Shown piece after piece: positions 1 through 11,695 of a DNA stretch of 62,000 nt. The notes below the pieces were generated by a model that had not been told where the DNA came from, ran no database searches, and was given only the letters and a program-made list of their open reading frames with translations. Source of the DNA: Adiantum capillus-veneris (taxonomy: Eukaryota > Streptophyta > Polypodiopsida > Polypodiales > Pteridaceae); the NCBI GenBank assembly GCA_014529385.2, contig CM043960.1, positions 71,211,410 through 71,273,409 on the forward strand, written 5' to 3'. Numbering within the stretch: the first letter of the stretch is position 1; every line of letters begins with the position of its first letter. The translations under genes and the position numbers were made by a program.

Positions 1-1975
1 GTATTCACTAGGCCGTTTGGTAGTGAATTCCAAGTGATGCAATTTGCCTTGGGTAATTGTAACTCATAAAATTAGGGACATAATTTTTTTTCAAAGTTTC
101 AAAGATAGTATGGCCCTTTTTAAGGGGTGATAAGCTCGTAAAGTCAAGTAACAAGTTAATGCATATCCGGTGAGTGGTACAACTTGCCCTGAATAAAACA
201 ATTGGGGTAGCGTGTAGCAGTAAATAGCACCGCATGCTCACCATGGCTATAAAAATAGTTGAGCTAAAGCTTGAAACACAAAGCTGAGCCAGTTCTCTAA
301 CACACATATCATACACACAGTGAGAGGAGCGATGGCAAGTTGCACACATACTCACAAGTATTAGCGCAAGCAAAATGCAAAGAGAAGTACAAAACTCCAC
401 TCTGCCAAGCATAACGGCGGACTGCACTTTCTCGCATAACAGAAGGTTAAAAAAATCGTTTTTTTGCAAGGTTTATACACTCATTTGTATGCATAACTCT
501 CTGACGCAATGCGCCATACCATGAAATGGGTATAAGCATAAGTACAGAGAATAAAATGTTTTTTCTCCTTCATACACAAGCATAATAGTACATGTCAATT
601 CATTTTTATATTGTATTCTTTCTATAAACACACAAAAGAATAGTTAAAGTAATGGAAACAATACACACACAAGCATATGTATACTCATAAATGGTTTTTT
701 TAATAAAGCAAGGCCGTGGCAAGGTTTTTACACACACACACACATGCATATACACACGGGCATACACACCGGGTCTGAACTACACATAATAAGAAAGGAT
801 GGGTTTCGCAAGAAAACACACTAACATATATTCAAATACATAAGAATAAGGTACACAGAACAATATTTAAGACATAACACTGATTAGCATACTATAATTG
901 ATACCAGTTTTGGTACAGTAACGAGGTTGGAGTGGTTTTTAACGCGCTTGCAAATACACAAATGACGACGGCAAGTTTGGTTCAGGTACCAAGCTACCTA
1001 TAGTTTTGATTACGTGCATGAGTTCTGTATGAACGCGGATAACCATGTAGTTGTTGTTAGAAATAACATTGTAATATCTTTGATATAAGCATTAGTAGAG
1101 GTAAGTGATTAAGATTTAGCAATTGAGCTATGAAAACCTCCTGTGAGGATAAGTGATATAATGAATACTTATGGTGATTTTTTGGAAAAAGAGTATAGGT
1201 AAAAAGGAAATGTTGCCAAAAATTTTCAAAATTTAGAATGGTAGTACATAACTACACAAGAATTTAACACTTTATTTGTTGTTCAAAATAAACACTTAGC
1301 TATATATACCGTAGTAATGGATCATTTGGACATCATAAAAAGATATATGCATAGGCTCCCAAATACTTATATAGAGGGGCATAAGAGGAAGCTCAAAACA
1401 TAAGATATTAACTAACATACATATGTTTAATTATTGTTAATAAACAGAGCTACAGGTAGACAGGTAGAATCAGCATCACCCGGGACATACTTAAACTCCA
1501 ACAAATTCGAGACAAACTTATGGCTGCACATAGTAGACAAAAGCTAATAGCAATCAGGGACCCTATCTCCTAACCATGTAAACCCATAAAATCTTTCAAA
1601 GACCGTAATAGACCTACTTACATAGAGGAGCTAAAGAAACCATAATATATGTTTAGGAGTATGGTTGGGGTCTGGGATGTGACAACAATAACAAGCAGTG
1701 GGGATTGCTTGATTTACATGTCACCCATTTAGTACAAATTAGTTCTAATTAATTGTATTGGTGGTTGGTTGGCAGGTAAAGATCCTTGCTCTTAGCTGGT
1801 AGGAGTTTTGGCTTTAACTCCTACTTTGTCATGTATCAAAGTATCTTGTAATGAATTTTATATATTAAGAAATTCTTCTATGTTTTGTTCTTTACACAAT
1901 TTGCTTTTGCAAACAGTATTTAAGTCTCTCAGTATATGGTTCAGAATGATGGGATTTTAAATTCAAACACACACA
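1..1975. repeat. Left long direct repeat (pLTR-like) of a Penelope-like element, cut by window start
   Basis: This stretch is repeated in the same orientation at 5908-7940 with high identity along its length. Shared landmarks are a tract around 50-90 and 5950-5990 (gggtaattgtaactcataaa), and the segment at 1141-1180 matching 7099-7140. The two copies bracket a reverse-transcriptase region, which is how the long repeats (pLTRs) of Penelope-like elements sit. The left copy lacks about 83 bases present in the right copy near 6266-6348. It begins at or before base 1. A minus-strand ORF of 153 codons lies inside it but is broken in the other copy, so I do not call it a gene. Confidence 0.75.
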
Positions 1976-2078
1976 AAATTTTCCAGGATACCTTTGGTCG
2001 GGTATCCATCATATACTTAGAAGACTTAGTACTGGTATGATAATAATTCAAATGGTTTGTGTAATACTTACATGGTGA

Positions 2079-3007
2079 TTGATTCAGGCTTTTTGGATTC
2101 CATCTTTCACCCGTTTGGGATATGGTATAGAAGAAGACATTCCTGTTCCACCAATTGGTACCCAATGTATAATTTCTTGTTTCAAAGGTGTGGAATTCCA
2201 CAAAAAATTGCTTGATTTTGAGAAACAAGCTATAATCAACCACTCTATATCTGTCTTAAACACAGCTTCTATCAATGACTGGCTCTCTTTAGTAATTCTT
2301 TCTAGAAAAGAGAAGGATAAGCTTTTGGAGGCATTTAGTACCTTCCTAAACAAATTACCCATTATTGATGCACAAGATATGATTTTTATTTCACTTCTCT
2401 ACCCACTATTGTGAAGAAGTTGTATTTTATCAATAACCTCCCTGCTGTCCCTATAGAAATTAAGCACTCAGAAAAGGTTATCAATCCCCTTCTAGATCTA
2501 GACCTTCTTGAAGAAGAAGAGAAAGAAGCACTTAACTTTTTAGCAGATAGTTTATCCCCAGAAAGAGCAATTTCTAAACTCTTTTCAGAAGTAATCCCAT
2601 TATTATTACCCAGGCAAGTTGAATTGGATGCTATTCAACTTGAACACAAGCTCTGGGATTATGAAATATTGAACCATCGGGCACCATTTACAATTTCCTC
2701 TCTAGGTTTGCTTTGTAGCATACCCACGAACATTGTAGAGCAATGCAAAACCCTTGCATTACATTCCAAACATCTCTTATCACAAGATGTTCTCTTCGAG
2801 CTTAAGCATGTCAAATTATCCGATGTGGATGGTAAAAAATGTCCAAGCTCCTCAATCATTGCTCGCACTAAGGGACTCTCTCTTATGGATAGGGCAAAGG
2901 ATCAAAAACGGTTTATGAGAAACTGTTGGACTTCTTATGGACCCTTTCTCAAATGCCAATGCAAAAGAGTTGATCCAAACTCCAATTGTTCCTCTTCAAT
3001 CATTTAG
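2079..3007 (+). pseudogene. N-terminal part of Penelope-like element protein, frameshifted
   Basis: Two overlapping frames (2079-2414 and 2411-3007) give 111 and 198 codons that look like one protein split by a frameshift near 2411. The product is leucine-rich and charged, with an acidic stretch (LDLLEEEEKEALNF) about 30 residues into the second part. No GIY-YIG nuclease, zinc finger or other named domain is recognisable. Its place between the left direct repeat and the reverse transcriptase suggests it is the poorly conserved N-terminal region of a Penelope-like polyprotein. No alternative function can be read from it. The second frame ends at a TAG at 3005-3007; coding character resumes near 3430. 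Confidence 0.45.
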
Positions 3008-3429
3008 TTTGACCAATTTTTTTGGTACATATTCCAACATTTACCAAGGTTCATTCAATTTTCATCAGGACCGGCACAGGTGTATGCCTTTATAGCTTGG
3101 ATATCCTCATTTTCAACAGAATTAAGGCATGCTGTAATCATTTATTATTAGTTTCATGACCACATGCTCGAAGCAGCTAAAGGGCTAGTCCTATATACAC
3201 CGGCGACTCCACTTCTTCAAAAGCTACAAACACACCAATATCCAACACAATTGAAACCTTACTCAAACCTCCAAAAGGTAAGAAACAATTAAAGAAGATC
3301 ACACACACACTCACACCAAGCAGCATGGCGTCAAAAGTAAGAAACCAAAGCAGTTCAGAGGATCTGAGGATTACAGAGATACTCCCAAGGCACTTGAATA
3401 CTCAAATTTTGAAGACCAGGTACGCTCAC

Positions 3430-4196
3430 TTATTATAAGAAATAATGGTCTGCTACATCTTGAACGCAATATTCGGATGCATGGATGGTTTATTCACATT
3501 TTTTTTTGTAACAAATATATGGACTTTATCAACCCTAAAGTATTTTTTCAAACAATGATTAATGATTTTCACATCAATAAGGATTTATTTAAAATGAGGA
3601 TTTGTTTTGGTTAGAAATATATCAATAACCTGAACCATACTCTTTACAAACCAACTTCAGTATTAGCCAAAGAGTTTGATGAAACACAACCATGTGGATG
3701 CTTAACTCATAAACGATTCTCTAATTTTTTAGTTAGCTTAGAACCCTTCAAAAAACATGTAATCAGCATAGACCCTGACATAGCTAGACATAAAATCTTC
3801 CAAGAATTTATCAAAAAAGGATTAAACCACATTCCATTGGTACCTGTAAACCCTACCTCAATAGTAAGAGAACTTGGCAAAGTATGGAAGACTTTATGTA
3901 CCCTCTTGGGATGTGAGGATAGTAAGGCTCATCACAATTATATCCATAGTTTAGTTAATGAGACGTTTTCCCAAAAATTCCCTTATCACAGGCAAAACCA
4001 AACTCCATGGTACAAAAACAGAGACTTAATGGATGAAATTCAATATATTTTACAATACTTATTTATTTGTGGACTAGATAAATCAGCACAAACTCTGGTA
4101 TTCGTATGTAAAAAACTCATTCAACTAGTAACAAGAAGAAGATTAGAAACCCCTGAATTCTATCCTCTCTCCTCAAATGAAGAAGAAATGTGTTAA
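3430..4196 (+). pseudogene. Pre-RT region of Penelope-like element with CxC motif
   Basis: The clear frame runs from about 3650 to 4196; before it a different frame reads plausibly, implying at least one frameshift. It carries CGCLTHKRF followed about 20 residues later by HVISIDPDI and then FIKKGLNHIPL. This resembles the Cys-x-Cys, HVITGDL and KGP segment upstream of the RT core in many Penelope-like proteins. The C-terminal part (3837-4196) is helical and basic and ends at a TAA after SSNEEEMC. The RT core restarts in another frame at 4470, so 4197-4469 holds decayed coding sequence. The motif match is from memory of the family and is not a computed alignment. Confidence 0.55.
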
Positions 4197-4469
4197 GCCA
4201 TAGGGTTTTAAACCCAAGAAATTGGGTTAGAAACACCATTGGAGTACTCACTCCCGTATCTTATGGGAAATTTTAAAATTCACAAAATGGACTTTATATA
4301 GATCACTAATGCACATAACTGTGTATTTACTCCTGCTATAACTTTAATCACTAAATAGAGGATTAATACAAGGATTTTAGAGTACACTGAAATAATACTT
4401 AAAAAGCTAGACACTTTTTGTGGGACACAAATTAATGGCTATTGGATGATCAATAATTAATATGATTTT

Positions 4470-5364
4470 TTGATTAATCTACCAAAACATATCACAAACA
4501 TTTATTCATTTGACGTAACATCCTGTTATGAAGCTATCCCTCATAAAGGCATGCATGGATTACTTGAAGTACTTGACAACATTATTAAACTCATAAAAAC
4601 TTTAAAATATCTTGGTTTTAAGAAAAATCGCAAGCAGATTGTGCTTACCAAAAAGAAAAGTAAAGTAGTATGGACATTTGAATATTTACACAATATTAAT
4701 GAATTTGTCCTTGATATTTTCTTTACAAAATTAGGCAAACATATTTATCGGCAAGAAAAAGGTATACCGATGGGTGTAACTGCTCTCCATTATGGTGTAA
4801 TTTTGTATTTGGCATGGTTTGAAATTGAATACATAAAAAAGTTATCTCGTCTTGCATGGTATGATATAATGAAAGCTTTCTTATACTCATGGAGATATAT
4901 GGATGATTTCTTATTTGCTAATAATCCCTTTGTTTTGCAATGTTTAGACCACAAAACACCCTTGTCCCATGAGGACCCCTTTACAATTTACCCTTTAGAC
5001 ATTATCGGGATAAAAGCTACACACAAGGAAAACCAAGTCACATATTTAAATACATATATGCAATTATGTGAACCAATAGAAGGGGAGTATGTTACATACA
5101 CCGCATGGAAAAAAGATAGCTAGTAATCGACCAAAAAGGATGGCATATAATGTATGCATATCACAGGTTCTTCCCATACTATATAATGCATCCCAAGAGT
5201 CATATGCGGTAACAGACTTAAATAAACTTATTTCTATGTTTGTAGAGAATGGTTTCAAAAAAGAGAAGATTGTTACATGTATCACCAACTTCATTGAAGA
5301 AATTAAAGTTTTTGGCATTAGATTTACCATCAATACCTTAAAACATAGAATTGGTAGAGGATAG
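4470..5364 (+). pseudogene. Penelope-like reverse transcriptase core and thumb, frameshifted
   Basis: The first frame (4470-5123) contains the fingers motif FDVTSCYEAIPH, a long insertion of about 60 residues, the motif GIPMGVTALHYGVILYLAWF, and the catalytic box YMDDFLFA. The spacing and the style of the motifs fit Penelope-like RTs, which are relatives of telomerase, rather than LINE or LTR enzymes. A frameshift near 5090-5123 moves the thumb into 5089-5364 (SNRPKRMAYN, then a helical tail). The protein ends at 5364 with no GIY-YIG endonuclease after it, and none is visible N-terminally. It therefore resembles the endonuclease-deficient Athena/Coprina type known from telomeric regions. Three or more frame breaks make it inactive. 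Confidence 0.7.
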
Positions 5365-5421
5365 GTATACTTGGTGGCCTATCCTCCACCAAGTGTACCT
5401 TTCCTCAGGGATGGGGGAGGT

Positions 5422-5482
<61 letters not shown>

Positions 5483-5907
5483 GTACTGCACCAATTGTTT
5501 TTTAAACAGAAAAAAGGACACAAATATTGATGACATAACACCTGAGATGTACTAATCCTTTTAAAAAAATGGCATATGCAACTACTACAATAGCAGAGGA
5601 ATGATGGACGGGAATGCTGATAGAGTACGGCTCCAGGCAGTACACAATTTAAGTTTTTTTATAAATAACAAGCCAAACACCTTTTTTGTATGACGTTTCC
5701 GGCATGAAACGGTTTTTTATGTTTCAAAACAACAAGAAAATGTACAAACTTTTGAATAAACAAATCCTCAGTCTCAGCATCGGTTTTTTTAGAAATAAAT
5801 TCTAAATAACATGGTATTTTTTAGCACACGATCGGTGGACAAACTTGCCCAAGAAAAATACGTGTACAATGTGAGCTAATACACAGTGTATGGTTTTTTT
5901 AAAACGA
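5365..5907. other. 3' tail of the Penelope-like element with a (CA)29 array
   Basis: No coding sequence is seen. A pure CA run occupies 5423-5480, just after the RT ends. The rest is A+T-rich with several T runs preceded by short palindromic sequence (around 5690-5730). The right direct repeat starts at about 5908. Confidence 0.5.
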
Positions 5908-7930
5908 TATTCACTAGGCTGTCTAGTAGTGAATTCCAAATGATGTAGCTTGCCTTGGGTAATTGTAACTCATAAAATTAGGGACCTAATTTTTTTCCAG
6001 CGTTTCAAAGATAGTATGGCCCTGTTTAAGGGGTGGTAAGCTGGTAAAGTTAAGTAACCAGTTAGGTGGTACAACTTGCCCATAATAAAACAAGGGGCAG
6101 CGTGCAACAGTAAATAGTGCCGCATGCTCACCATGGCTATAAAAATAGCTTGCACTAAAGTTTGAAACACAAAGCTGAGCCAATTCTGCAACGCACATAT
6201 CATACACACAGTGAGAGGAGAGATGGCAAGTTGCACACATCTCACAAGTATTAGCGCAAGCAAACGGTGTGGCTTATCAAAGGCACTATCGAATTCTCTC
6301 AACACACCACGGGTTGCACATACTCAAGGGCCATCCTCAAAATGCAAAGAGCAGTACAAAACTCCACACTGCCAAGCATAACGGCGGACTGCACTTTCTT
6401 GCATAACAGAAGGTTAAAAAAAAAACGTTTTTTTGCAAGGTTTATACACTCATTTGTATACATAACTCTGTGACGCAATACTCCATACCATGAAATGGGT
6501 ATAAGCATATGTAACAGAGAATAAAACGTTTTTTCTCTTCATACACAAGCATAATAGTACATATCAAGTCGTTTTTATACTGTATTCTTTCTATAAACAC
6601 ACAAAAGAATAGTTAAAGTAATGGAAACAATACACACACAAGCATATGCATACTCATAAACGGTTATTTTAATAAAGCAAGGCCATGGAAAGGTTTTTCC
6701 ACACACACACATGCATATACACACGGCATACACACCGGGTCTGAACTACACATAATAAGGAACGATGGGCTTTGCAAGAAAACATAGTAACATATATTCA
6801 AATACATATGAATAAGGTACACATAACAATATTTAAGACGTAATACTAATCAACATACTATAATTGATACTAGTTTCGGTACAGTAATGAGGTTGGAGTG
6901 GTTTTTAATGTGCTTACAAATACACAAATGACGACAGCAAGTTCGGTTCAGGTACCAAGCTACCTATAGTTTTGATTACGTGCATAAGTTCTCTATTAAC
7001 GCGGATTAAACATGTAGTTGTTGTTAGAAATAACATTGTAATGTCTTTGATATAAGCATTAGCAGAGGTTATTGATTAAGATTTAGCGATTGAGCTATGA
7101 AAACCTCTTGTGAGGATAAGTGATATAATGAATACTTATGGTGATTTTTTGAAAAAAGAGTATTGGTACAAAGGAAATGCTACCAAAAATTTTCAAAATT
7201 TAGAATGTTAGTACATAACTGCACAAGAATTTAACACTTTATTTGTTGTTTCAGAATAAACACTTAGCTATATATACCGTAGTAATGGATCATTTGGACA
7301 TCATAAAAAGATATATGCACATGCTCCCAAATACTATACACAGGGGCATAAGAGGAAGCTCTAAACATAAGATATTAACTAACATACATATGTCTAATTA
7401 TTGTTAATAAACAGGGCTACAGGCGGACAATTAGGATGAGCATCACTCGAGACATACTTAAACTCCAACAAATTTGGGACCAGCTTATGGCTGCACATAG
7501 TAGACAAAGGCCAACAGCAATTAGGGACCCTATCTCCAAACCATGTAAACCCATAAAATTTGTCAAAGATCGTAATAGACCCTACTTACATAGAGGAGCT
7601 AATGAAAACATATTATATGTTTAGGAGTATGATTGGGTTCTGGGATGTGACAACAATAACAAGCAGTCAGGATTGCTTGATATACATGTCACCCATTTAG
7701 TACAAATTAGTTCTAATTAATTGTAATGGTGGTTGGTTGGCAGGTAAAGATCCCTGCTCTCATTTGGTAGGAGTTCCGGCTTTAACTCCTATTTGTCATG
7801 TATCAAAGTATCTTGTAATGAATTTTATATATCAAGAAACTCTTCTATGTTTTGTTCTTTACACAATTTGCTTTTGCAAACAGTATTTAAGTCTCTCAGT
7901 ATATGGTTCTGAATTATGGGATTTTAATTT

Positions 7931-7940
<10 letters not shown>
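5908..7940. repeat. Right long direct repeat (pLTR-like) of the Penelope-like element
   Basis: This is the second, slightly longer copy of the 1-1975 repeat. It ends in the same tract that precedes a CA array (near 1968 in the left copy, 7934 here). Differences include an 83-base segment at about 6266-6348 absent from the left copy, and scattered substitutions. The substitutions show that the two copies have evolved separately for some time. Confidence 0.75.
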
Positions 7941-7973
<33 letters not shown>

Positions 7974-8001
7974 CCCCCCCCCGCTTTCACCCACCTCCTT
8001 A

Positions 8002-8080
<79 letters not shown>
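7934..8080. repeat. Compound microsatellite (CA)n-C run-(CT)n-(CA)n
   Basis: Pure CA dinucleotides at about 7934-7970 are followed by a C run, a CT array at 8006-8036 and a second CA array at 8040-8080. It lies exactly at the end of the right direct repeat. Confidence 0.95.
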
Positions 8081-8082
<2 letters not shown>

Positions 8083-8097
8083 AATGTATTTTGGCTT

Positions 8098-8470
8098 TGA
8101 TAGAATACAACATGCTATGTTGCAGACATTACATCACCCATATTGCCCCCAATTATAATACCATGTTATTTGCTTAAAAAAGGAAAAGTACTCCTTCCAA
8201 TATGCTCGTGACTATCCCCTTGTCAATGATTCACGCTATCTCAATCATTTGGCTTGGCTACCATTTCCCTCGATGCGAGACGCGACACTGAGGCAATGGA
8301 AAAGAGTCACTTCAACTATATACATTATGCTCACTGCAAATTTCAGAGTATAAGTTCCACACACTACTAGATTCATAAGCTTTTGCATTACATATGAAAA
8401 GCTATGAAAAGGGATGCAATGTGTCAGATGCTCATGCTCATTCCATATCCACCCCTTCAATGCATAATAA
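8098..8470 (+). pseudogene. LINE ORF2 3'-terminal fragment, plus orientation
   Basis: Read on the plus strand, this piece encodes YITHIAPNYNTM and, after several stops, CETRH and LYTLCSLQ. It parallels the C-terminal end of the minus-strand LINE at 8638-9165 (YTTHIAPNYKTM, CETGHWDNGEE, CTLCSLQ). It is therefore a second, more decayed copy of the same LINE family's 3' end, in the opposite orientation. Stops and frame changes occur throughout. It runs into a (GA)n array at 8490. Confidence 0.65.
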
Positions 8471-8487
8471 TGAGAGAGATAGAGTAC

Positions 8488-8489
<2 letters not shown>

Positions 8490-8542
<53 letters not shown>
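8490..8542. repeat. (GA)n microsatellite between the two LINE 3' ends
   Basis: An uninterrupted GA array of about 53 bases separates the plus-strand LINE scrap from the 3' end of the minus-strand LINE. Confidence 0.95.
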
Positions 8543-8547
<5 letters not shown>

Positions 8548-8622
8548 GTTATCATCCTCGGAGGTCAAATATGACCTATGGGACCAAAGTTACATGTGAT
8601 GTAGTATGTGTATGACTGATAA

Positions 8623-8662
8623 GCGACTCTCGATGCACTAAAATTGTGGTGATGAGAGTCGC
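8623..8662. other. Short perfect hairpin near the LINE 3' end
   Basis: GCGACTCTC at 8623-8631 pairs perfectly with GAGAGTCGC at 8654-8662 across a 22-base loop. It lies at the 3' end of the minus-strand LINE reading frame. It could be a LINE 3' stem-loop used for template recognition, but one copy cannot establish that. Confidence 0.3.
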
Positions 8663-10023
8663 AATGGAGAGCCCTCACAGAGCCCACACTGTGGCTGGGA
8701 GAGGAAAGTGTGTAGGTCTAAATCATGGCTAAAAATATGAGAGAAGCAAGGTTGGATGTGACCAAAAGCTGAGCACTCTAGTAGTCTATGGTACTCAGAC
8801 TCTCGAACTTGCAGTGAGCATAATGTGCACAATCAATGTGACTCTTCTCCATTGTCCCAATGCCCTGTCTCGCATTGAAGGGAATGTGAGCTAAGCTGAA
8901 TGGCTACAATAGTGTGTATCGCCGACAAGGAGATAGTCTCAAGCATGTAAGTGTGAGTACGGCTTCCTCTTTCAACAAAGAACATGGTTTTGTAGTTGGG
9001 GGCAATATGGGTGGTGTAATATATGAAGCGTGACTCATCGGATTTCTCCCAGGCCGTAATACATTGGTGTTGTAGAAAAGCTTCATTCACTTGGGAGTCA
9101 ATCGAAGCATCATGTAGCAAGTGTAGTGCATTCCATCTCCCAAACCGCTTCTTTATGTTTTGCATCTATCCCGTGCTCAAGATCTTGCTTTTATGCATCT
9201 TTTGAACTTTTTTGCTTGCTTCCCATGCAATTGTAGGAAGTTGATGTGAGGGGTTTTGATGCATCTTTATCATGTACTCCACAACCCTTTCCATGCCCAT
9301 AACCACAATTGGAAAAGATTTCGACTCAAGATGTAGGAGCATATATGGTGTTTGTGTCTTACCTTTGAGAAAGTTTGTAAGAAAACACTTTTGGACATTG
9401 TCAAACTCTTTCCAAGTAGACTTTGAGATGCTCCTACCCCACACTTCCACTCTATAAAGGAGAACCGGTGTCACCAATGCATCAAAAAGGTACTTCTTCA
9501 GAACCCAACACTCGATGTTTCCCGCATTACACATGTTCTCAAATGCATAATATGCTCTCTTTCGCGCTTCCAAATGATTCATAGCACAGTCATGCCACTT
9601 GTGATTGGACGGAACCTCAAGGCCAAGGTACTTAAAACTCTCAACAACTTCAAGTGTCTCATTGTTGAACACAATGCATGGATTCTCCTTATAGTTGGTT
9701 TTCACAAGCATAACCTTTGTTTTGGATTCATTTACAATCAGCCTACTATGCAAGCAAAAGTTATCAAGGACAACCATAAATTTTTGTGCATCTGCTAAAG
9801 TGTGTGCTAGAAGTACTACATCATCCGCATACAACAAAAGCATGATTATCGCATTGCAAATAGTAACCTCTTCAATGCCTTCTTCTTGCATATAGTCAAG
9901 TGCCATTTGTTCCAATTTATTGATGCATAGACAAAAGAGAGTTGGTGACAACGGGCATCCTTGTTTAACCCCATTAGTGCTTACAATTTTTTTTGAAAAT
10001 TTTCTCCCATGCGCAATTGACAC
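8638..10023 (-). pseudogene. LINE ORF2: RT palm/thumb and C-terminal zinc knuckle
   Basis: The segment 10023-9166 encodes NGVKQGCPLSPTLF, the catalytic box LYADDVVLLAH, then NESKTKVM and FKYLGLEV. These are standard motifs of a non-LTR (LINE) reverse transcriptase. It stops at one in-frame TAG (9166-9168) and continues in the same frame to a TGA (8833-8835). It then continues again with CTLCSLQVRESEYHRLLEC, the C-x2-C...H...C knuckle typical of plant LINE C-termini. Only two nonsense changes break this 1.4 kb stretch. Upstream, at 10030-11020, the RT N-terminus is more decayed. The reading ends near 8638, beside a GA array rather than a clear poly(A) tail. Confidence 0.85.
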
Positions 10024-10029
10024 ATCACC

Positions 10030-11020
10030 TTCTCATAGATTCCAGAAATCGTAAGTAAGAACTCACTTGGCACTTGGAGTTCTTCCATCCTTATTCACAA
10101 ATTGTTACATGGAATCATATCAAAGGCTTTCTTAAAGTCCACAAAATAACAATACAATCACTTGTCTTTCAACCAACTTCGTCCATGAGAGCACGAAGAG
10201 TGACAAGATGATCAATGGTGCCATGGCATCGACAAAAACCCGCTTGTACTTTTGCATGCTTATCATTCTCTTCAGCCCAATCACTTGATTCATCTCCATT
10301 ATGCACCTAAACAACTTTACCATAAGAGAACTAATCATTATAGTCCATTAGTTGTTTACATTCTTTACATCCTCTCCTATATGCAAAGGCTTGACACAAT
10401 TAGTACTCCAATCATAGGGCATACCATGTTGAAGTGCAAGATGGAACATATCACACATCCACTCGTGGGTGAGATTTCTCGTCCATTTGATTATCTCCGG
10501 CTTGATACCTTGAAGCCCTCCCGCTTTGCGAGTGGCGGACTTTTCAAGCCCACCACATACATCCTTAATAGTAAAAAAAAGAGGGCATACATGGGAGTGA
10601 ACCATAAAATGATATTTCTTCAGCAGTTGCTTGCTCATATAATTGCCTACAATCTGTGTACATATCCACAAAACTCAAGTTACCAAAATTCTCAACCCAT
10701 TTTTCCCTCAAGTTTCTCCAAAATCTTCCACATGCACATGCCTTTTCTTGGACTTGAAAAAGTTGTTGTTTTACTTTCCAACTTCTCTTCTTTTGAATCA
10801 ATGCCTTGTATGTATGCGAATGACTTTGATAGTTGTCTTTGTCCATAGTTGCATCAAGTTTTATTAACTTTAGAGTATCTTGACATTCTTTAATAAACCA
10901 CCTTTTGTGTGATCTATCTTTGTTGATACCATGGAGATGCTTTATGGCAAAGCATTCTTTGGCACAAGAACAAATAACTTTCTTGAAAGCTTTCCATTTA
11001 GTTTCCAATGTGTGTGTCAT
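10030..11020 (-). pseudogene. LINE ORF2: linker and RT N-terminal region
   Basis: Reading down from 11020, the minus strand gives a basic linker (10565-11020). In shifting frames follow the RT entry motif AGFCRCHGTIDHLVTLRALM and, near 10140-10120, VDFKKAFDMIP, which corresponds to RT motif A. At least three frame changes occur between 10670 and 10030. The order endonuclease, linker, RT and knuckle on one strand shows that this is a single LINE rather than unrelated scraps. Confidence 0.7.
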
Positions 11021-11021
11021 G

Positions 11022-11695
11022 TTGAAGCTTTGTCATCCATAACTTTTGCTCAACCATTTCAATGTATATTGGTGCACGTTTGAAATCCATACATATTAAT
11101 AAATTCTCTTTCCTTTGGCTGAGATTATCATGCTTAGTTTTTTCTCCACATGCAAGGTCAATACATAAGGTCCGATGGTTTGATTTCGGGGTCCATTGGC
11201 CAAACATAAAACTCTTTATGCGATACATGATGGCTTTGAAGAGTAGCATATAGTCAATCACACTATCCCCATTATGTTTTCTACATGTAGATCCATTGGT
11301 TTCACTCCACAAAGATATACCATTGGCAATGAGCATACTCGTGCTATTACACATCATATTGAAGCTTTGTCATCCATAAATTTTGCTCAACCATTTCAAT
11401 GTACATTGGTGCCCGTTTGAAATCCACACATAGTGACAACTTCTCTTCCCTTTGGCTGATATTATCATGCTTAGTTGCTTCTCCACATGCAAGGTCAATA
11501 CATAAGGTCCGATGGTCTGATTCCGGGGTCCATTGGCCAAACATAAAACTGCGATACATGATGGCTTTTGAGAGTAGCATATAGTCAATCACACTATCCC
11601 CATTATGTTTTCTACATGGAAATCCATTGGTTCCACTCCACAAAGATAAACCATTGGCAATGAGCATACTCGTGCTATTATACATGTGTAAAAGT
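11022..11695. repeat. Tandem duplication inside the LINE endonuclease
   Basis: Two diverged copies of about 337 and 331 bases abut at 11358/11359. Both start with ttgaagctttgtcatccata and end with a gagcatactcgtgct stretch. A six-base indel separates them (aaactctttatgcg versus aaactgcg), together with scattered substitutions. The duplication is therefore not recent. Confidence 0.85.

Noticed and set aside
8-469. 153-codon minus-strand ORF in the left direct repeat
   Set aside because: The matching part of the right repeat splits into two frames, and the product shows no motif. It is chance ORF content of the repeat.
1-7940. Hammerhead ribozyme in the Penelope-like repeats
   Set aside because: I looked for the CTGANGA and GAAA core in plausible spacing. 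Only weak partial matches were seen (for example ctgacgcaatgcg near 500), and they are not conserved in the other copy.
8394-8615. Arg-Glu, Ser-Leu and Thr-His repeat ORFs across GA, CT and CA arrays, here and at many other arrays
   Set aside because: They are translations of microsatellites and open in several frames on both strands.
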